24,410 bases of DNA. Origin: Phallusia fumigata. Lineage: Eukaryota > Chordata > Ascidiacea > Phlebobranchia > Ascidiidae. Every line of letters begins with the position of its first letter. Position 1 is the stretch's first letter. The translations under genes and the position numbers were made by a program. Positions 18,497 through 24,410 of the stretch are shown here, piece by piece. The notes beneath the pieces were generated by a model. The model searched no databases, was not told where the DNA came from, and saw only the letters and a program-made list of their open reading frames with translations. Where the stretch lies: contig QXVZ01010606.1 in assembly GCA_008931825.1 (NCBI GenBank), positions 1-24,410 on the forward strand. The letters are read 5' to 3'.

Positions 18497-19974
18497 CTGC
18501 AAATTTCAAAGCTTTATGATAAATCTAGTTTTGGCGAATGAGGACTGTGGTTGTGGTTGCTCCAAGTTGATTTAGTGCCCGTGGACCGCGCGGGATCCTG
18601 GATTTGAAAAGTTTTGGGTTTGGCGTTAATGGATTTTTGTGATATACTGGGCAAGTAAAGCCAGGATAAAACGTCTGCGCAATTCACTGCAAACAGCGCG
18701 AGGTTGAATTTTTGATCTTGCCTGGCAAGAATAGAAATCAAAACAAACACAGAAAGGCGATGCCACAGAAAGCCGAAGATTCGATGGTTTAACTTTCTGA
18801 GGGTTTTAAACGCAAACCACCTTCATCACGTTGTCTTGCCCAACAATACTCTCGTTTTTTTTAAATCCACATAGCATTACGTTTTTTTAAAATCCACATA
18901 GCATTAAAAAGGCAGAAATTGTGCACTGGGCGATTTTTGATTTTTTCAGTTTAATAGAAAAAGTATTTGCACTGTATTGTCTTTTTGACGTATCATACGC
19001 ACGTGGCAGCGATATAATTTCTTACAGACCTTGAAAGAGCTGCTGCTGAATCAGCAATCTGTTCGTATTCAATTCCTTTCAGTTTTTCTTCCAAGTATTC
19101 GTCCACAACTTCTTTGCACTTGGCTTGCGAAGGTTTTTCATCGGGCTCCATCCTGTATGTCGGTTCCGCTTCGATCATGGGCATGAATTGCTTTCGTACT
19201 CCTCTGCTTGCGCTTCGATCAAGCTGAAGTGCGATAATTTGCGACATCAGAGCACGCGAATAACATTCAGGCACACTCCGCAGCGTGTATCTCCGATGCC
19301 GTTATATTGTGGAATAATCCGACTAGTGTACAAATATTTACCCTACTAATCAGGATAAAACAAATCTTGACCACATGACGTTTGAGTTGAGTTTATTTCG
19401 CTTGCTGAAAGAAGTGTTAGCGCCACAATGGCACTAAAACATCACCAAGCCGGGAAAAACTGCATTGCGTTGAGACGGTATGGAGCGCTAAATCTTTAGG
19501 AGCATGATTGGTGGATCCAAGCGAAAACGGTATGTGACAGGGATTCATATCAGTGGATGAACTTGGCGCAATGGTAAATCAAAACTTTTGGGAAAACGTT
19601 GGCATAATCAGTCTAGGGGTCTGAAATTACCCACCCGTGTTGTCGAAAGATGATGGGACAACCCAAAAACTTTTGATTGTGTCTGCGCAGTAATTAATTC
19701 AAGTATGATGGCGAAAATGTGCAAAACCAGCATGTGGGTCGTTTTTTAAGACATGAAATGTCGTACGCTTGCTTACCCAGCAAAATGTCCGTTGCTCGTT
19801 CTGCTTTTCCACCACCCGTTGCTTCAGGTTTCTCGTGAATCTTCTCCAAATCATGATGTCCCTTAGATTCATGCGGCGAGCTTCGTTAAGAACCGGCAAC
19901 TGGCGATTGTCACTGGTCGAACTCATGCCGCCTGCGGAAAACGCACTCACTGATGCTATTCTACGTTTCGACAT
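18277..19974 (-). CDS. Tctex-type dynein light chain (TCTEX1D / DYNLT4-5-like), 3 exons
   Basis: Three minus-strand exons (19974..19777, 19223..19030, 18496..18277) join with phases 0 and 2 into 203 residues. Seen: a basic, Ser-rich N-terminus (MSKRRIASVSAFSAGG), then YRMEPDEKPSQAKCKEVVDE, IEYEQIADSAAALS, and the diagnostic C-terminal Tctex-1 fold RRYKCVVYVTLGQKMDQGVQ, GSLCAWDPKNDSYV and NSLFCIVTVYAVYLE. The pattern RYK.VV.V.IGQ...GV...S.C.WD...D......N.SLF....VYAVYxE is that of the TCTEX1D1/TCTEX1D4 subfamily. Known: Tctex-type light chains dimerise and link cargo to dynein intermediate chains, including in cilia. The gene is tail-to-tail with Adgrl. Its first exon is duplicated by an assembly overlap. 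The exact paralogue is not resolved. Confidence 0.9.
18497..19029 (-). other. Tctex-type gene intron 2 (533 bp)
   Basis: It contains a 27-bp tandem duplication at 18853..18906. The donor is AG|gtctgt, a weak but phase-consistent site; the nearby gtaaga would break the frame of exon 3. Confidence 0.75.
18853..18906. repeat. 27-bp tandem duplication
   Basis: Two adjacent units made of cg, a T run, an A run and tccacatagcatta (18853..18879 and 18880..18906). They differ only in the T/A boundary (eight T and three A against seven T and four A). It is recent, in an intron. Confidence 0.9.
19030..19223 (-). CDS. Tctex-type gene exon 2: N-terminal linker and first helices
   Basis: The acceptor is ttatcgcacttcag (phase 0) and the exon ends AG|gtctgt (phase 2). 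It encodes LDRSASRGVRKQFMPMIEAE, YRMEPDEKPSQAKCKEVVDE and IEYEQIADSAAALS. The YRMEPDEKP stretch corresponds to the YQLGP...F segment before the first Tctex helix in TCTEX1D proteins. Confidence 0.85.
19224..19776 (-). other. Tctex-type gene intron 1 (553 bp)
   Basis: Bounded on the minus strand by gtaagc and cgcacttcag. No other feature recognised. Confidence 0.8.
19777..19974 (-). CDS. Tctex-type gene exon 1 (left assembly copy)
   Basis: It is exactly 66 codons from ATG (19974..19972) to TGG followed by gtaagc. It encodes MSKRRIASVSAFSAGGMSS, RQLPVLNEARRMNLRDIMIW and RRFTRNLKQRVVEKQNEQR. The start context is GAAGCCATGT, with a purine at -3. The right copy places the same ATG at 20175. The two copies differ at three sites: two are silent, and the third changes Thr to Asn. 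Confidence 0.85.
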
Positions 19975-20188
19975 GGCTTCAACAGCCNTCCGTTGCTCGT
20001 TCTGCTTTTCCACCACCCGTTGCTTCAGGTTTCTCGTGAATCTTCTCCAAATCATGATGTCCCTCAGATTCATGCGGCGAGCTTCGTTGAGAACCGGCAA
20101 CTGGCGAGTGTCACTGGTCGAACTCATGCCGCCTGCGGAAAACGCACTCACTGATGCTATTCTACGTTTCGACATGGCTTCAACAGCC
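19788..20188. repeat. 200-bp duplication of Tctex exon 1 around an N (two alleles)
   Basis: 19788..19987 and 19989..20188 differ at three positions. The right copy (exon part 20175..19989 on the minus strand) is joined to the upstream sequence, and the left copy is joined to the splice donor. One real exon has been split over two contigs. Confidence 0.9.
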
Positions 20189-20192
20189 CACT
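20176..20192 (-). promoter_or_regulatory. Splice acceptor just upstream of the Tctex start codon
   Basis: The minus strand reads ctctgcttgcag then a 15-nt leader and ATG. This is a good 3' splice site placed immediately before the start, so the 5'UTR is either on an upstream exon or supplied by trans-splicing. Confidence 0.45.
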
Positions 20193-20199
20193 GCAAGCA

Positions 20200-20545
20200 G
20201 AGATTTGATAACAATTTAGCAGCAGTCAGCTCGCGATCGCCCAGTGCGATAAATAAGAGAGGAAAAAGAACTGGTTTTGTCGGACCTGAAGCAATTAACA
20301 ACGGCGTAGCCTGGGGAGAGGCGAAAAGCAATGCTCCCCTGCTCACAAAAAATCCAATTTAGAGATNCAAGCACTCTGGAGATTTGATAACAATTTAGCA
20401 GCAGTCAGCTGGCGATCGCCCAGTGCGATAAATAAGAGAGGAAAAAGAACTGGTTTTGTCGGACCTGAAGTAATTAACAACGGCGTAGCCTGGGGAGAGG
20501 CGAAAAGCAATGATCCCCTGCTCACAAAAAATCCAATTTAGAGAT
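20200..20545. repeat. 167-bp duplication around an N upstream of the Tctex gene (two alleles)
   Basis: 20200..20366 and 20379..20545 differ at three positions. The N is at 20367. An open frame runs through both copies on the minus strand, but all three differences would change the amino acid, as expected for non-coding DNA. Confidence 0.88.
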
Positions 20546-21578
20546 TCTTAATGTTTTTAGCTGAAAAAATAGCTCATTTTCTACCATTATCCCAACACGT
20601 TTTTTTTCTGATTCGAGAGGCGGCGTCTTAAACCAAAATGTTCAAGCTTTCCATGTTCATCACTCGCAAATTCTATTAGTGGCCACGCAACTGCCCACCA
20701 AACGTTGGCCGCCTAATACGTAACTTACAAACGCATCGTGATCTGGCACTGACAAGACCCGCCGGGAAACAGTGTCTAAACGTTACATCAACAAGTACAG
20801 AAACTTCAGATGTAAAAACTAGTCAGCACAGCCAAGTCACAAATGATTTATGAGGGTATAATGTGCCGGTGTTCACGACCTTGCGACCTGATAAGCGCTT
20901 TCAATTGCGGCTTTCCAACGTCTTTCACAAACGTAGCGTCACCATGGACTGATATTACAATGACCCGACGCTTATCTAAACACTGCTGACGCAAAACGTA
21001 CAACGGTGTCCTATATTCATCCCGTTCATATCGTCTGTATGAGTTTCAACACACTTCTTTTAATGTACATAATGTGATTGGTAATTGCTTAGCACTGCGA
21101 GCGACGGCCGCAGACCGTTTATCATACTGGTTCGCAACTTGTGAGCAAACAACCTAACATATGTCACGACATCGCAAACGACCTGAAATTTGCAAGAGGC
21201 CAGCCATACTGCAAAAGCTTATTCCAGAAAGTGTGCACAAAGAATCTCTCGTCCTTTAAAACGCTTGTACATAACTCCCGAATGGATGCTATTTCCCACA
21301 TGTTTTCTTTACCGCCTTTAAAAATTCGCTTCTTATGTAACAGATTCCAAGAATGCACTCACTATGCTACTCCTTACATCCTGGGAGGTCTGCATTGTCT
21401 GGATCGTGGCACAAAATCATGTTTTCGTGGAATCGATTACCAAGCTGAAACTAACGTAAACAAAACGCGCTTTTGACTTTGCATTCAGCCTATGCTTCTC
21501 GACCAGCAGCTGTTCTCCGGGGGGGCAACAAATTCTAGGACAGCATGGGTATGGCAGTGCAACAATGAGACCACTTAC
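20546..21578. other. Region without a firm gene
   Basis: It contains one weak minus-strand candidate exon (20985..20848: acceptor tttgcgtcag, then QQCLDKRRVIVISVHGD and on to TAA) and a 111-codon plus-strand frame (21141..21476) with no recognisable motif. Neither is supported well enough to call. Confidence 0.4.
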
Positions 21579-21723
21579 TTTCAGGCATTTGCGATTGTCG
21601 ACGAGATCCGGTCCGAAAAGATGGGAAGGCGCTGGAACGGCGTCGATTTTCGCTCGATACAGTGTCATTCGAAGATTCGAAACTGGATGAGGGCGCCGAT
21701 AAGGACCCGATCCTTCCCGACAT
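21579..21723 (-). CDS. Possible first exon of an unidentified minus-strand gene
   Basis: ATG at 21723..21721 opens 48 codons encoding MSGRIGSLSAPSSSFESSND, SSENRRRSSAFPSF and GSRRQSQMPE, followed by the consensus donor gtaagt (phase 1). Its Ser/Arg composition suits a disordered, phosphorylated N-terminus and loosely resembles the start of the neighbouring Tctex protein. No second exon with matching phase was found. The opposite strand also has a good acceptor at the same place (acttactttcag), so the strand is uncertain. Confidence 0.3.
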
Positions 21724-22302
21724 GGTTAGCCTGTAATGATTTCGACAACATGACACAATAAGTAAATGCGCGCGCCCTTAAGAGACAAGTAACAATAGCA
21801 TTAGCGTCCATCGCTCAAACTCAAAGCAGTTGCTTGTTTATTCGGCTCTAGTATCAGCATTCAGCTTTCATTCAACTCAAGTTCAATGGCGGCGAAATTG
21901 AAACTGTATATTTTGTTACAAACCCGCTTTGTTTTCGGGGCCGCGCGAATGGCATGGAATCCCGTTCCAGATGGTCAGCGAACCTTTGAACTTGCTGCAC
22001 AGTGGACGGAGGCGGGCTGCTGTGTACCGTACTCACACTCATGATTTAGCACATAAATTACTTTGAAACCTAACCAAAGCAAGGTTACATAATAACCGTA
22101 CAAAAAACAGTTGAACTTAGTGCCACGTGTTATGAAACTTTACATGTATAAGATAGCGAAGACCTTGACTGCTGTTTAGCTTAATCTAGGTACGAAGAAA
22201 ATAGCCCTGGCAATTTCTCTCATTACCAGGCCAAGTAGTGACAAATCGTCTCGACCGCTCCATTCTGGATCACTGCAGCGATACACGGTACAAACTGCGA
22301 CA
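21724..22302. other. Region without a firm gene, with a YY1-like motif
   Basis: It contains caatggcggcgaaattg at 21884..21900, which resembles a YY1 site overlapping an initiator ATG, and a 52-codon ORF from that ATG (21886..22044, starting MAAKLKLYILLQ). This could mark a promoter or first exon; support is thin. Confidence 0.25.
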
Positions 22303-22464
22303 ATGGCTAAAAACAACACAGTTGCTCGCAAAATGCTCCAAGCGCGGCGCGATGAATTAGGGCCAGGGGGCGTGCACGCTCAGTCCAGCCGAGAATTTAT
22401 GAAGGAAACCGCCCGGGATCGCGGCATTAATCTTTCCTGTTTCTTTTCAACCTCAGACATGTAA
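22303..22464 (+). CDS. Small ORF of unknown function (53 codons)
   Basis: It encodes MAKNNTVARKMLQARRDELG, HAQSSREFMKETARDRG and INLSCFFSTSDM, a charged helical-looking peptide. The frame is open upstream from about 22180 with no further ATG. AATAAA hexamers follow at 22788 and 22862. It may be a small single-exon gene, an exon ending at the gtaaat donor (22461), or chance. No family recognised. Confidence 0.25.
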   Translation: MAKNNTVARKMLQARRDELGPGGVHAQSSREFMKETARDRGINLSCFFSTSDM

Positions 22465-23134
22465 ATACGCCGCGGAAACTTGAACGCAGGCACGGTCAAT
22501 ATTTGAGCGTCTTCAAAGATGTATAACGCCAGCTATTCTTCTGCCGCACTCCCAAGCAAATATCTTGTCGTGACTTTGAAGCAAAAACAGACGAAATAAT
22601 AAGTAGCGAGTGTTTGTCCAAAAGGAAAGCTTTGGAAAGATTGTCTTGAGTTCCAAATCAAAGAGTTAATAAGATACTTCTACAAACAATGTCATGGCCT
22701 GTGGCAGAAAACAAACTCTGTGAACTTTGAGTTTTTCTTCTTTTTGCGCACCAGCGCCAAATAGTGTTGGTGCTAAGGCACTGAAGCAATAAAAACATTT
22801 AGTCGAATTTAGTGGACGAAAAGATTTAAAAAAATATGTACAGAATTATGCTGCATTTGAGAATAAACTGTACTCCTCATTTTTGTAAGATGGTATGACC
22901 TAGTGAAAAGCTATGGGTTTAGAAGACAAAGCTCACCTTCTAACATTTTTAGGACAACAGTAAACGCTTTTTGTTAAACTTTCTTAAATTTTCAATCCAT
23001 TTGGTGCTGCCAGCCTTTCTGTAAGTATCCGATATACCTTGTTTGTTTTTTTTTCTCTGCAAGAAAGTCCAAGAGAAAGATCTAAACACGACGTCTGTGA
23101 ATGCGCGTTCCAACCAGATTTTATCATAACGACA
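22465..23134. other. Region without a firm gene
   Basis: AT-rich. Plus-strand AATAAA hexamers lie at 22788..22793 and 22862..22867. The 83-codon minus-strand frame 23235..22984 resembles nothing known. Confidence 0.4.
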
Positions 23135-23148
23135 ACGCCATCTAGCGG
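23135..23148. promoter_or_regulatory. CTCF-like motif
   Basis: ACGCCATCTAGCGG matches the bilaterian CTCF consensus GCGCCMYCTAGYGG at 13 of 14 positions (consensus recalled, not searched). It lies in non-coding DNA between weakly supported genes, where an insulator site would be plausible. Confidence 0.4.
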
Positions 23149-23458
23149 CAGATTAATTAAGCCACAGTGATTTTGCTGATGGATTGCACGCGAGTTGGTT
23201 TTGAAACTGCGTCCATGGTTAAAGAATGAAGACAACTGGGTTTCATTTCCGTGACGTGGTACTTATTACAAATAATTCGAGAAGCATTGCAGAAAAACGG
23301 TATTTTGACCGTTTTACCTTAAAAAACTTTGTGCCGGAACAATAATGTCAATTCAGAATTACACGACAAAACTGTGTGTAAACAGTAAATTGTTTGTTAA
23401 AATACCCTAGTTTGCAACTCAAGCGAAACTAAATTCTACCTTTGCAATATCACTTTAA

Positions 23459-23949
23459 CAAAGCAGCTCTCTAGTGCCACCACGGGATAATAACATTACC
23501 ATCGTTGCAAATGAGTGTTTACTCGATCAACTTCAAAAATATTTTTACCACTTTTCACATGAAACAAAATTAAAATCCAACCACCACTGGACAAGGCTAT
23601 GTGACATAGTGCTCAAAAATATTCTCAAATTGGTTTATGGTGTAAAAGAACATTGGGCCAATGAAGGTTTGCAACCCACAAAACCTGCCAATTTTATAAC
23701 TGCATCAACTGTTGATGTCGTACAACGTTTTTGTCCTTATTCGATGCGTCTGAAATTGAGTTCACTTTGCTTGTTGCAAGCTGTTTGATAAGAGCAATCG
23801 AAAAGCTGGAAATAACACCGGAACGGAAAAACGTTATAAAACACAAAAAAGTAACGGCTACAATTGTCGGATGTACGTTGATACTAAAAAGGGCTTTGTG
23901 GTTTCCATTGTGTGAGTCTGGCTCCTTGAGGAATAAAGACTGGTGGTGA
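23459..23949 (+). pseudogene. Coding-like segment with an apparent one-base frameshift, product unknown
   Basis: Frame one encodes NNITIVANECLLDQLQKYFY, HHWTRLCDIVLKNILKLVYG, KPANFITASTVDVVQRF and then runs into poor sequence. From the T run at 23728..23732 the next frame continues as SLFDASEIEFTLLVASCLIR and AIEKLEITPERKNVIKHKK. The change falls in five consecutive T bases, so either a base was lost in sequencing or the gene is broken. The helical, amphipathic character is protein-like, but I recognise no family. Possible donors are gtaacg (23851) and gtgagt (23912). Confidence 0.35.
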
Positions 23950-24164
23950 ACGTTGGTTGAACCAGTCAGTTAGGCTATTAAACCGTTTTAGTAAAAATAT
24001 TTGGTTACGAGCCATCCTCAACGTTTGATGATGGACTGAACCACGTAGAAAGTTACAGCGAGGCTAAAATTGAGACAAACATTGGTCGGTGTAACGGAGA
24101 TTTCGTTGAATGCTGAGAATTTATGAAGCAAACCACGTTTTGTGGACTAAACCAAAGGTTGTAG

Positions 24165-24331
24165 TTCTCGTGTGTGCGATGATGAGCAACCTCCAGCGTC
24201 TGCAAAGTCGTCCACATGGGCGACAAAACACAAGGAAAGGGAACGCACAAAGAACAGCCGCCTTATGGACAGACTGGAGGGTTACGTGTGCCAATCCCCG
24301 TCACACACGTACAAGCGGAAAATGACCCGAG
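24165..24331 (+). CDS. Candidate exon of an unidentified gene at the right edge
   Basis: It is preceded by ccaaaggttgtag and followed by G|gtaatt. It encodes SRVCDDEQPPASAKSSTWAT, KHKERERTKNSRLMDRLEGY and VCQSPSHTYKRKMTR, a charged, Lys/Arg/Glu-rich stretch with protein-like composition. It enters in phase 2 and leaves in phase 1. It may belong to the same gene as the segment at 23459..23949, but the phases found there do not join directly. Function unknown. Confidence 0.4.
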
Positions 24332-24410
24332 GTAATTCCCCATACACATGCAAACTAATAAATCAGATTGGCAGGAATGATATTTATTCTTGATATCCAA
24401 GCATCAGTCG

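Noticed and set aside
20200..20346. N-terminal extension of the Tctex protein (starting MSRGALLFASPQ)
   Set aside because: A splice acceptor separates it from the exon, and all three allelic differences in it would change the residue, as in non-coding DNA.
21141..21476. 111-codon plus-strand ORF
   Set aside because: No recognisable motif, odd composition and no splice or poly(A) context. The opposite strand is also partly open.
22984..23235. 83-codon minus-strand ORF
   Set aside because: It overlaps the CTCF-like motif and AT-rich DNA; no motif or splice support.

Overview
This is a eukaryotic window: single-copy genes are cut into short exons by GT-AG introns, and there are no operons or ribosome-binding sites. 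About 70% of it (123..17105, plus strand) is the 3' part of one latrophilin-type adhesion GPCR (ADGRL family). The window opens inside its olfactomedin (OLF) domain. It then runs through the linker, hormone-receptor motif (HRM), GAIN domain with GPS autoproteolysis site, seven-helix domain, and a very long cytoplasmic tail ending in a class I PDZ ligand (-Thr-Cys-Leu). Seventeen exons, counting the OLF exon that may be split in two as one, join in a single open reading frame with every splice phase matching. The signal peptide, lectin-like domain and start of the OLF domain lie upstream of the window.

The second gene (18277..19974, minus strand) is a three-exon Tctex-type dynein light chain of the TCTEX1D/DYNLT4-5 kind. 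It is convergent with the receptor, and the likely poly(A) signals of the two genes are only about 70 bp apart near 17640..17720.

From 20200 to the right edge the annotation is weak. It holds a candidate minus-strand first exon (21579..21723), a small ORF with downstream poly(A) signals (22303..22464), a CTCF-like motif (23135..23148), a coding-like segment with an apparent one-base frameshift in a T run (23459..23949) and a credible exon at the edge (24165..24331).

Six single N characters (1390, 6424, 7222, 8358, 19988, 20367) each sit between two copies of nearly the same sequence. The copies are 108 to 751 bp long and between 0 and about 1.8% different. These look like unmerged contig overlaps, some of them allelic, not biological duplications. 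They double part of an OLF exon and the first exon of the dynein gene, so a naive gene model will be wrong there.

Organism: an animal with high heterozygosity and a moderately compact genome. As I recall, fly and nematode latrophilins lack an OLF domain, so its presence together with short introns and divergent sequence suggests an invertebrate chordate such as a tunicate. That is inference, not proof. I found no mobile-element protein, CRISPR array, rRNA or intact tRNA.
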